In this document: piece by piece, positions 6,288-12,219 of the stretch | Layout: each line of letters opens with the position of its first letter | Numbering within the stretch: position 1 is the first letter of the stretch | From: DASWFI01 sp036394315 | GTDB lineage: Bacteria > Patescibacteriota > Doudnabacteria > UBA920 > O2-02-FULL-48-8 | DNA length: 12,357 nt | Direction: 5' to 3' | NCBI GenBank assembly: GCA_036394315.1 | Contig: DASWFI010000144.1 | Coordinates: 1 to 12,357 of the forward strand | The notes under the pieces: model-generated | Database searches by the model: none | Told to the model about the DNA's origin: nothing | Seen by the model: only the letters and a program-made list of their open reading frames with translations | Program-made: the position numbers and the translations under genes

Positions 6288-6320
6288 AAAAAGAAAAGGC
6301 CGAACGAATGTCGTTCGGCC
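6288..6320 (-). terminator. Rho-independent terminator of the two-small-gene operon
   Basis: A perfect 10-bp stem GGCCGAACGA/TCGTTCGGCC with a 3-nt loop (6298-6320), followed on the minus strand by TTTTCTTTTT. It ends the transcript of the small genes at 6415-6923 and insulates secA. Confidence 0.92.
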
Positions 6321-6414
6321 AGTTTATCGAGCACGTCTCAGTGGATGACAGTTGAAGACCCTGCGTCGGGCATTGGGTTTAATCCCCGTACCCTTGAATC
6401 CTGGGCCATAACTT

Positions 6415-6693
6415 CTAACCTCGCAGTTTCAAATCCAGATCCATGAAGAGCCGAAGAAGCACACGCTCATCCAGCAATTCTCCCTCGATCGGCATGAGTG
6501 CTTCGAGCCGGACGCATGCCCGCTGGAACTTTCCGACGCCTTCCACGTCAGCACTTACGAGCAGCTTTGCGATGGCGACCTGATTGCCTTTGGCGAAACC
6601 GTTGACCAGCTGACGAGCAGCTTCGATGTTCCCTGTCGACATTTCACCGATCAGTAACTCCGCGTCTGCTTCAATTCGGCCGATTCTCTTCAT
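6415..6693 (-). CDS. Hypothetical protein, 92 aa, second gene of small operon
   Basis: Begins MKRIGRIEADAELLIGEMST and is rich in helix-forming residues, with Ala/Leu/Val-rich stretches (about 27-50) and an acidic, leucine-rich C-terminal helix (about 68-92). It has no membrane segment, signal peptide or cysteine cluster, and I do not recognise a family. The frame remains open upstream to 6954, but the true start is the ATG at 6693. AAAGGAAA lies 6-7 nt before it and overlaps the stop of the 72-aa gene, and the upstream part of the frame would overlap that gene completely. Spacing to the upstream stop is 11 nt, so the two are co-transcribed and probably coupled. The function is likely linked to the 72-aa partner. 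Confidence 0.68.
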   Translation of the reverse strand: MKRIGRIEADAELLIGEMSTGNIEAARQLVNGFAKGNQVAIAKLLVSADVEGVGKFQRACVRLEALMPIEGELLDERVLLRLFMDLDLKLRG

Positions 6694-6704
6694 GTCGTTT
6701 CCTT

Positions 6705-6923
6705 TCAGAGGGAGTTGCTCCACTCCTTCAGAATTTCTGCTTTTACTTGATCCACGCGAGACTGAGAGCGCTCCAACTTTTGCGCATCGTAAAACAAGCG
6801 CCGTCTCACGAGCAGATAGTCGCCACGCTTGAGCGATTCCAGGCCAACTGCGTCTTTCACTTGCTCCAGGTAGTTCAAAATGTACGGATGCATCCAGTTG
6901 CGCGAACGCTCCTTCATTGTCAC
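6705..6923 (-). CDS. Hypothetical protein, 72 aa, first gene of small operon
   Basis: Begins MTMKERSRNWMHPYILNYLE; charged and predominantly helical, with an arginine cluster 'YLLVRRRLFYDAQKLERSQSR' across residues 37-57. No family recognised. GGAGG (6934-6938) lies 10 nt before a GTG start (6923) and 16 nt before an in-frame ATG (6917), so GTG is chosen, though the ATG at residue 3 is possible. A good sigma-70-type promoter is found at 7006-7034, giving a leader of about 75 nt. The gene is followed after 11 nt by the 92-aa gene and then by a strong terminator. Base composition appears richer in G+C than the polyamine genes, by eye, as does that of the MOSC gene next door. Confidence 0.66.
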   Translation of the reverse strand: MTMKERSRNWMHPYILNYLEQVKDAVGLESLKRGDYLLVRRRLFYDAQKLERSQSRVDQVKAEILKEWSNSL

Positions 6924-7005
6924 GTTTTATATTCCTCCCCATTTCGGTTTTCATTCGAATTAACTCTGAAAACTTAACTCAAATCAAACCCCAAACTGAC
7001 TTAGA

Positions 7006-7034
7006 ATAGTATCTTGTTCTTCGGTATGCGTCAA
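7006..7034 (-). promoter_or_regulatory. Promoter of the two-small-gene operon
   Basis: TTGACG (7029-7034), a 17-bp spacer and TACTAT (7006-7011) on the minus strand. It sits immediately after the U-run of the MOSC terminator, so the small genes form a separate transcription unit. Confidence 0.75.
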
Positions 7035-7037
7035 GGC

Positions 7038-7064
7038 AAAAAAAATTACGCTTTATGCGTAATT
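7038..7064 (-). terminator. Terminator overlapping the MOSC stop codon
   Basis: AATTACGC (7057-7064 on the minus strand) pairs with GCGTAATT (7044-7051) around a 5-nt loop and is followed by a run of eight U (7045-7038). The TAA stop codon of the MOSC gene lies at the start of the loop region (7053-7055), so a terminating ribosome would cover the hairpin. Confidence 0.88.
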
Positions 7065-7919
7065 GTCGCTTCTCACTACCCGAACCTCTTCACCCACGGA
7101 GATGAGCCCCATGTTGCGATGATTGAAGTTGCGGGCAAACACATAGCCGTCCTGATTCCGCGGCCGGTATTTGCTGAGTGTCAGAAGGGGCTCTTTAGCT
7201 CGGCTTCCCGTTTTCTGATCAGTGGTCGTGATCAGACAACGAGCGCAAAGCGTGGCACCGGTGAAGTGCATGCCGGCGATACTCATCTTGCCTACTGATC
7301 TCCCGCCAATCTCGATCGCGGCCATGTGATCTTCTTCGTACGGTTCGCAGCCTGCCAGTAGTATGTTGGGCCGGAATCGATTGACCGGTAAAGATGCTGC
7401 CATCCTCCTGTTCAGGTCGTCGACGGAAGCCTGCGAAAGAATCAAGAATGGGTAACCGTCATGGAATGCCAGTCGACCGTAACCGGCAACAGTGTTACGA
7501 CAACTGTATGGCCAGATCCGCACCAGCCTAAAACTGCCTTTCCGTTCGCGGTTGATGAAAGCACTCACCCAATCTGCTGCAGCACTTCCCGCGTCTACTG
7601 CTCTCACTTTGTCAGCCCAGACTTGAACTTGGCAAAGCGTACCCTCGTATGAATCCACTGGAATTGCCAGCGTATTCATCTGCGGAGCCTCAAGTAAGAG
7701 CTTACTGCCTTCAAACCGCGGCTGGATCTGACAGAGGCTTTTCACCTCCACCCCTTTCCCCGAGTTTTGTCGCTGAGCGACGAACATCCCTCTCTCGTCC
7801 ACGAACATCCATTCCCGGTCATACTTGATGCCAGTGGACACGATCTCCGCCCGCTCCAAAGGAAGCCAACCGCAGGATTTCACGGGGGCGAAGTATAAGC
7901 CAGACACTGTGATTGCCAT
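7053..7919 (-). CDS. MOSC-domain protein of the YcbX/mARC type
   Basis: A 288-aa protein. Residues 1-110 fit the MOSC N-terminal beta-barrel domain ('VSGLYFAPVKSC' 5-16, 'YDREWMFVDERG' 33-44). Residues about 140-288 fit the MOSC domain, with 'PVNRFRPNI' (178-186), the motif CARCLITTTDQKTG (225-238) and 'EPLLTLSKYR' (243-252). In mARC and YcbX the second Cys of this motif (here Cys228) binds molybdenum, and those enzymes reduce N-hydroxylated compounds. No ferredoxin domain follows, unlike E. coli YcbX. It has its own promoter, an AGGGGG ribosome-binding site about 7 nt before the ATG, and a terminator overlapping the stop. No molybdenum-cofactor genes are nearby. If the host is a CPR organism that lacks the cofactor, the gene may have been acquired, or it may bind something else. 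Family call secure; substrate unknown. Confidence 0.92.
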   Translation of the reverse strand: MAITVSGLYFAPVKSCGWLPLERAEIVSTGIKYDREWMFVDERGMFVAQRQNSGKGVEVKSLCQIQPRFEGSKLLLEAPQMNTLAIPVDSYEGTLCQVQVWADKVRAVDAGSAAADWVSAFINRERKGSFRLVRIWPYSCRNTVAGYGRLAFHDGYPFLILSQASVDDLNRRMAASLPVNRFRPNILLAGCEPYEEDHMAAIEIGGRSVGKMSIAGMHFTGATLCARCLITTTDQKTGSRAKEPLLTLSKYRPRNQDGYVFARNFNHRNMGLISVGEEVRVVRSDNYA

Positions 7920-7946
7920 TGAGTATCCCCCTTCTCTTTCTTCAGG

Positions 7947-7975
7947 ATTGTAGAGGATAACTGCTTCTATGGCAA
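7947..7975 (-). promoter_or_regulatory. Promoter of the MOSC gene
   Basis: TTGCCA (7970-7975), a 17-bp spacer and TACAAT (7947-7952) on the minus strand, 27 nt before the ATG. It lies in the gap after the agmatinase gene. The only terminator-like structure in that gap is a weak AT-only hairpin (AAAATT/AATTTT, 7979-7998), so some read-through from the polyamine operon is possible. Confidence 0.75.
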
Positions 7976-7996
7976 ATTAAAATTGACTAAAGAATT

Positions 7997-8932
7997 TTAT
8001 ATTTCCGAGCTAGGTTTCCCAGTTAGTTGCTTGGCTTTGAATTTGTACAACAACATTTTCATCAGAAGCTTGGCAGCCACGAAGTCCGGGGCCTGGATTC
8101 CTTTGATGGGCGCTAGTTCCACCAAATCCATGCCGATAATATTTTTTTCTGCTGCTACGGCTTTTATAATCGGCAGTACCTCGTCCCAAAACAATCCCCC
8201 GGGCTCCGGCGTGCCCGTGGATGGCATGACTGATGAATCAAACGCGTCAATGTCAAAACTTAAATAAACGTTATCATTAAGAGTATTCAAAATAGTTTTT
8301 GTATCCCAATTCTTTTTTTCATTGGCCAGAAACACTGTGACACGATCCATGTTATTTTTCCAATACTCCCATTCCAGTTTGTTGAAGTTCCGGATACCCA
8401 GCAAGGTCGCTTTTTGCATGGATGCCGGTAAATCATTAAGTGAATATTTAAGCCAGGCAGCATGCGAAAAATCCCGGCCGGATGACCGATCCCCCAAATC
8501 CATATGGGAATCAAAAACCAAAATCGAAACGCCACTGTAGTGCTTCGCGAGTGCTGAAGCAAATCCGTAGCTTATAGTATGCTCGCCGCCGATCACGACT
8601 GGAAATTTTTTGGCCTTGATAATTTCGTCAACGATATTTTCTAATAATTTGCAGGCTTCTTTTGGATCCTGTGGCAGTTCTGGCTGCGGCATGGTCCAAA
8701 GTTTGATCTGATTTTGGATATCATCGAGCAGTTCATCATCAAATGTCTCCACCTGATAAGAAGCTTCAATCAAACCGGCTGGCCCTTTGTCCGTCCCATG
8801 CCCAAAAGTCACAGTGCCTTCGTACCCAAAAGGCACAATCACAGCCTGCGTGTCTTCAAAAGTGCCGTCCTCTGGCACTCTTAAATCCAAAAACGGCTTT
8901 GGTTGATATGATTTTTTTAGGTCAAAGTTCAT
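7997..8932 (-). CDS. speB: Agmatinase (ureohydrolase family)
   Basis: A 311-aa enzyme expected to split agmatine into putrescine and urea. All six manganese ligands of the arginase/agmatinase fold can be placed: His118 in 'GGEHT' (116-119 region), Asp141, His143 and Asp145 in 'FDSHMDLGD', and Asp227 and Asp229 in 'SFDIDAFD'. 'PSTGTPEPGG' (237-246) is the family loop near the substrate. The usual DAHxD reads DSHMD here. Length is normal. The start overlaps the 3' end of the nucleotidyltransferase gene by 11 nt with only a weak ribosome-binding site, so it is probably translationally coupled. Together with arginine decarboxylase in the same operon it makes putrescine from arginine. Another ureohydrolase substrate is possible, but the context supports agmatine. 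Confidence 0.92.
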   Translation of the reverse strand: MNFDLKKSYQPKPFLDLRVPEDGTFEDTQAVIVPFGYEGTVTFGHGTDKGPAGLIEASYQVETFDDELLDDIQNQIKLWTMPQPELPQDPKEACKLLENIVDEIIKAKKFPVVIGGEHTISYGFASALAKHYSGVSILVFDSHMDLGDRSSGRDFSHAAWLKYSLNDLPASMQKATLLGIRNFNKLEWEYWKNNMDRVTVFLANEKKNWDTKTILNTLNDNVYLSFDIDAFDSSVMPSTGTPEPGGLFWDEVLPIIKAVAAEKNIIGMDLVELAPIKGIQAPDFVAAKLLMKMLLYKFKAKQLTGKPSSEI

Positions 8933-9407
8933 GTTGGATCGCTTTAATATCTTCTAAATCTGTTGGACGTCCTAAAATTGTCTTATACTTAATCAAAACT
9001 TGTTTTGATATTACCGGTTGAATAGAGCCAAATAGCTCGCATTGTTCTGTATTCTTTAAGTCAGACTCGTAAGGAATCCATGCACTCTGACTTTCATTAT
9101 AAATTTTTCCTGTGTAAGCGCCGCTGATATCAATATCCACATCTTTATATCTGATTGTCATCATAGTTAAATCCCACTTTTCATCTTTGAAATTTCCGGG
9201 AACCAACGTCAGATAAGGCTCCACTTCCAGAGATAATCTCACGAATTCTTCTTCTGGAATATCTATATCAATATCATAAAGCGACCTTTTCGATCCATAA
9301 GCAATAGCTGCCAGTCCGCCCGTAACATGATAGGGAATTCCAAGGCGCTTTAAGATTGCAACAATCCAATCAAACACTTCCTTGATATTTTCCTGATTGG
9401 ATGCCAT
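8922..9407 (-). CDS. Small nucleotidyltransferase-fold protein in the polyamine operon
   Basis: A 161-aa protein with features of minimal nucleotidyltransferases of the DNA polymerase beta superfamily: 'HVTGGLAAIAYGSKRS' (27-42), then 'YDIDIDI' (44-50) supplying a metal-binding Asp pair, then 'KDVDIDIS' (88-95) as the likely third carboxylate strand. The tail 'ILGRPTDLEDIKAI' (144-157) resembles that of aminoglycoside- and AbiEii-type nucleotidyltransferases. The ATG follows the speY-like TAA without any gap (TAAATG), and its 3' end overlaps speB, so its dosage is tied to the pathway enzymes. It could nucleotidylate a polyamine, agmatine or a protein, or be a toxin-like enzyme; the sequence does not decide. 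No antitoxin partner (HEPN or wHTH) lies next to it. Fold fairly sure; role unknown. Confidence 0.72.
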   Translation of the reverse strand: MASNQENIKEVFDWIVAILKRLGIPYHVTGGLAAIAYGSKRSLYDIDIDIPEEEFVRLSLEVEPYLTLVPGNFKDEKWDLTMMTIRYKDVDIDISGAYTGKIYNESQSAWIPYESDLKNTEQCELFGSIQPVISKQVLIKYKTILGRPTDLEDIKAIQHEL

Positions 9408-10376
9408 TTATTTATCCAAAATATAAGCGAAGATCAAGGGGGCTACGATAGTAGCATCGGACTCGATTACGAACCGCGGCGTGTCCACGGCCAGTTTGCC
9501 CCAGGTTATTTTTTCGTTGGGCACAGCACCGCTATACGATCCGTATGAAGTGGTAGAATCAGAAATTTGGCAGAAATAACCCCAAAGCTTGGCATCTTCT
9601 CTCAAATCCTGCTGGATCAGGGGCACGACGCAGATCGGGAAATCGCCCGCAATGCCACCGCCGATCTGAAAAAAACCAATCGAAGTTTTTTTGGTATTTT
9701 CACGATACCAATCAATCAGAAAATCCATAGTTTCGAGACCGGATTTTACCACGCCGATATTGGAAATTTCTTTGCGCCGGACATTGGCCACGAAAATATT
9801 GCCCAGAGTTGAATCTTCCCAACCCGGAACAAAAACCGGAAGCTTTTTCTCATATGCGGCCAGTAACCACGAATCCTTCGGGTCGATCTGATAAAATTCC
9901 TTCAACCAACCTGTTTCAATCAACTGGTACATAAACTCGTAAGGAAAATATCTCTTGCCTTCTTTATCAGCTTTTTGCCAAAGTTTCAGGCACAGTCTTT
10001 CGATTCTTCTCATAGCTTCCTCTTCCGGAATAGTAGTGTCTGTCACCCGGTTCATATGGTTGTTTAAAAGATCGACTTCGTCCTGATCGGATAGATTGCG
10101 ATAGTTGGGTATGCGTTTATAAAAATTGTGTGCGACTAAATTAAAAATATCCTCTTCCAGATTTGCCCCGGTGCAGCTGATGGCCTGGACTTTATTTTGC
10201 CTGATCATTTCAGCTAAAGACAAACCTAACTCCGCCGTGCTCATAGCGCCAGCCAAGGTTACCATCATTTTGTTGCCATCCTTCAAAAATTTATCGTACG
10301 CTTCCGCTGCATCAACTACGACTGCTGAATTGAAATGACGGTAATTATGCTTGATGAAATCTTTAATCGGTCCCAT
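9408..10376 (-). CDS. speY: Deoxyhypusine-synthase-like protein, probable homospermidine synthase (SpeY type)
   Basis: A 322-aa member of the deoxyhypusine synthase family, which moves the aminobutyl group of spermidine or putrescine through an enzyme-lysine imine using NAD. 'MVTLAGAMSTAELG' (near 38-51) and 'AISCTGANLEEDIFN' (near 66-80) are NAD-site segments. 'NEKITWGK' ends in Lys294, matching catalytic Lys329 of human DHS, with Glu288 and Trp292 conserved. The human D316 position is Tyr281, and 'KHHI' is replaced by 'GDFP'. Bacteria lack eIF5A, and in Anabaena a DHS homologue (SpeY) makes homospermidine alongside arginine decarboxylase and agmatinase, the same companions as here. The frame opens at TTG (10394); ATG 10376 is preferred because homologues begin near this point, and a TATAAT lies 6 nt before it. 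Family secure; exact product inferred. Confidence 0.88.
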   Translation of the reverse strand: MGPIKDFIKHNYRHFNSAVVVDAAEAYDKFLKDGNKMMVTLAGAMSTAELGLSLAEMIRQNKVQAISCTGANLEEDIFNLVAHNFYKRIPNYRNLSDQDEVDLLNNHMNRVTDTTIPEEEAMRRIERLCLKLWQKADKEGKRYFPYEFMYQLIETGWLKEFYQIDPKDSWLLAAYEKKLPVFVPGWEDSTLGNIFVANVRRKEISNIGVVKSGLETMDFLIDWYRENTKKTSIGFFQIGGGIAGDFPICVVPLIQQDLREDAKLWGYFCQISDSTTSYGSYSGAVPNEKITWGKLAVDTPRFVIESDATIVAPLIFAYILDK

Positions 10377-10382
10377 AGAATT

Positions 10383-10388
10383 ATTATA
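10383..10388 (-). promoter_or_regulatory. TATAAT box 6 nt before the speY-like ATG
   Basis: Consensus TATAAT on the minus strand followed by AATTCT and then ATG. Transcription would begin at or next to the start codon, giving a leaderless mRNA. No good -35 is found 17 bp upstream (TCGCTT), and the 52-70 nt gap could simply be AT-rich, so this is tentative. Confidence 0.4.
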
Positions 10389-10446
10389 TAACAATTCTTT
10401 TTCTTAAGCGAGCATGTAGCTCAAAAAAGATTCGGAGAGAGTAACT

Positions 10447-11823
10447 CTACCAGCCGAAGAGTTTACCGACTTCTTCCGGCGACTGGCGCCGTCGCGACAG
10501 TTTTACTTCTCCGTTTTGACACACCACCATTGCCGGCTTGGACAGAAGGCAATGATTATTACCCAAGGAATTTTGATACGCTCCTGTATCAAATACTGCT
10601 ACGTAGAGATCAGTCACATCTTCCGTGAACTTTGGCAGCATCACGTAATTGCCTGAGGCAGTATAACGATCGTCGCTATCACAGGTGGAGCCTGCCAGCC
10701 AGACTTTCTGCAGTCGTCTTTTATCCAGATGATTGGCCGGGATGATGTGCCATTTCTGTCTTCGTACCGACCAGGTATCAGTCAGATGGGCGATAAAACT
10801 GCCGTCAATAAAATACCATTTAGTGCTGGTCTTACCGGTTATGGGTTTTTCAGCCAAAATTTTAAAAATGCTTATCTGGGCCGGAGCTGTGACATAACTC
10901 CCCCATTCCGAAACCAGGTTTGGATGCCTGATCCCCAATTTGTCCGATTCTTTTTTGGCTGTTTTGATCATCTGATTGACCAGACTTTTCACCGTGTAAA
11001 GTTTTTTTCTTTTTTCGAACGGCACGCCCATGCCGCCGCCAAAATCAATCGTATCCAGTGCTGGGTTATGTGCTTTGAGCTTGGCGTAAAGCGCAATCGC
11101 GCGGCGCAGCGGTTTTACGAATCCTTCGATCTTTTCAATCTGTGTGGAAATGTGATAATGCAAAATTGACAGGTTGCGAATTTTACCGATCTTAAGCAAT
11201 TCTTCTTCGGAAAATCCGAAATGGTTAAATTTTTTATCCCAATGCGCATCAATTCTGATATCCAGGTTGACTCGGACACCCACATCCCCTTTAAATTTCT
11301 TTAAACGCTCCAATTCTTCATGATTTTCTATAATCGGCACCACAATCAAACCTTTGCTGCGCAGCTCTTCGATCAAATGAATATAGGCTTCGGTCTTGGG
11401 ACCATTGCATGTAACCCTGATCTTACGGTTAAATTTATCTTGCTCCAGCATTCTTTTGACTATGAAAAGCTCATTGGAGGAGGAGACTTCTATGTGCGCT
11501 CCTTCAGCAATCGCAGGCAGGACGAAGTCACGGCTCTGATTCGCCTTCATGACATAGTGGTAATAAAACCTGCCACGGTAGCCTAAAATCTTGATATAGG
11601 CGTTAAAAATATCGATCAGGTCGCGCAGTCGATGCTCAAGAATGTATGGAAAAAAGACTTCGGTCGGAGTTCCGTATTTTTTTATGATGTCTATGATGTT
11701 GTATTGGTAGTAACCCTCTTTGACCACCAGATCACCATTAGTGTTGATGTCAAAGTATTGAGTGTTGTACTCTTCAACCCCAAGCTTCCAAAACTTCTTG
11801 TGATTGTTCTTCTTTTTCTTCAA
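10447..11823 (-). CDS. speA: Biosynthetic arginine decarboxylase (PLP, alanine-racemase-fold), short form
   Basis: A 458-aa decarboxylase expected to turn arginine into agmatine. 'YHYVMKANQ' places the PLP lysine at Lys93. 'LHYHIS' has His224 stacking on PLP. 'DFGGGMGVPF' (260-269) binds the phosphate. 'SEWG' (305-308), 'GSTCDSDDRY' with Cys381 as catalytic acid, and 'DTGAYQNSL' (412-420) complete the site. The SpeA type, rather than ornithine or diaminopimelate decarboxylase, is suggested by the N-terminal 'FDINTNGDLVV' and by the agmatinase in the operon. It is about 200 residues shorter than E. coli SpeA, lacking the inserted helical and C-terminal parts. The start is TTG (11823) with a lysine-rich beginning; no in-frame ATG occurs before residue 92 or upstream to the preceding TAA, and the ribosome-binding site is poor. 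First gene of the operon. Confidence 0.88.
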   Translation of the reverse strand: MKKKKNNHKKFWKLGVEEYNTQYFDINTNGDLVVKEGYYQYNIIDIIKKYGTPTEVFFPYILEHRLRDLIDIFNAYIKILGYRGRFYYHYVMKANQSRDFVLPAIAEGAHIEVSSSNELFIVKRMLEQDKFNRKIRVTCNGPKTEAYIHLIEELRSKGLIVVPIIENHEELERLKKFKGDVGVRVNLDIRIDAHWDKKFNHFGFSEEELLKIGKIRNLSILHYHISTQIEKIEGFVKPLRRAIALYAKLKAHNPALDTIDFGGGMGVPFEKRKKLYTVKSLVNQMIKTAKKESDKLGIRHPNLVSEWGSYVTAPAQISIFKILAEKPITGKTSTKWYFIDGSFIAHLTDTWSVRRQKWHIIPANHLDKRRLQKVWLAGSTCDSDDRYTASGNYVMLPKFTEDVTDLYVAVFDTGAYQNSLGNNHCLLSKPAMVVCQNGEVKLSRRRQSPEEVGKLFGW

Positions 11824-11887
11824 TTGAGTCTGATAAAAATCTTTCTGTGATTGTCCGCCAAAATTTTATCGAGAGCGGAAAAAATTA

Positions 11888-11904
11888 TTACAATATTATT
11901 GTAA
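11888..11904. promoter_or_regulatory. 17-bp palindrome over the -10 box, probable operator
   Basis: TTACAATATTATTGTAA is a perfect 8+1+8 inverted repeat. Its right arm contains the -10 hexamer of the arginine decarboxylase promoter, so a dimeric repressor bound here would block the polyamine operon. No regulator gene is adjacent in the window. Confidence 0.6.
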
Positions 11905-11925
11905 AGCAATTAGAGTTATTGTCAA
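11898..11925 (-). promoter_or_regulatory. Promoter of the polyamine operon
   Basis: A perfect -35 TTGACA (11920-11925), a 16-bp spacer and TACAAT (11898-11903) on the minus strand. Predicted start near 11890, giving a leader of about 67 nt before the TTG start codon. Confidence 0.8.
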
Positions 11926-12040
11926 GCCGGGTAGTAAAAATTTAATTGTCTTCGATTATATTAATGACTTGCGAACTTTAGGGGAATACAGCGTTATGAA
12001 TATATTGAAATTGCAACAAATATTAGAACTGGTTAGGTGT

Positions 12041-12084
12041 AAAAAAGAAAGCGCAGGTCAACCAAATTGGTAAACATGCGCTTT
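12041..12084 (-). terminator. Intrinsic terminator between the IS element and the polyamine operon
   Basis: AAAGCGCA (minus strand, 12084-12077) pairs with TGCGCTTT (12055-12048), followed by CTTTTTT (12047-12041). The 21-nt loop contains a smaller palindrome ACCAAATTGGT (12061-12071). No gene precedes it on the minus strand except the transposase about 140 nt away. Confidence 0.75.
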
Positions 12085-12139
12085 GTAGCCGTCTTATCAA
12101 TTTAGGTGTCGGATTGCAAGCGTTAAAATAAATGAAGCT

Positions 12140-12166
12140 CCCCGCACTCCCTTCGGTCGTACGGGG
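12140..12166. repeat. Outer subterminal hairpin of the IS right end
   Basis: CCCCGCAC/GTACGGGG, 8 bp with one wobble or mismatch and an 11-nt loop. On the + strand TTTCTTT follows, so it could also act as a weak terminator against transcription entering the element. Confidence 0.65.
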
Positions 12167-12173
12167 TTTCTTT

Positions 12174-12213
12174 GCTTGAGCTGGCTGCACCTCGCCTTCG
12201 CTCGGGCTCAAGC
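12174..12213. repeat. Inner inverted repeat after the transposase stop
   Basis: GCTTGAGC (12174-12181) and GCTCAAGC (12206-12213), a perfect 8-bp inverted repeat with a 24-nt GC-rich loop, 7 nt beyond the transposase stop codon. Confidence 0.6.
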
Positions 12214-12219
12214 TAGGGC

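Noticed and set aside
6338..6409. 23-codon minus-strand frame between the 92-aa gene and its terminator
   Set aside because: Short, weak ribosome-binding site and no protein character; probably 3' untranslated sequence. I see nothing else in 6321-6414, and no tRNA fold.
6415..6954. A 179-aa open frame covering both small genes
   Set aside because: Its first 87 codons run antagonistically through the 72-aa gene in another frame and lack typical protein character; the ATG at 6693 has a far better ribosome-binding site.
10395..10446. Possible terminator between speA-like and speY-like genes
   Set aside because: A CTTTTTT run is present, but only a 4-bp stem (AGAG/CTCT) precedes it, and GAGC/GCTC follows rather than precedes it. 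Operon continuity is more likely.
11996..12073. 25-codon plus-strand frame (MNILKLQQILELVRCKKESAGQPNW) with AGGGGAA upstream
   Set aside because: Very short, no promoter seen, and its 3' part is the stem of a minus-strand terminator; not enough to call a gene.
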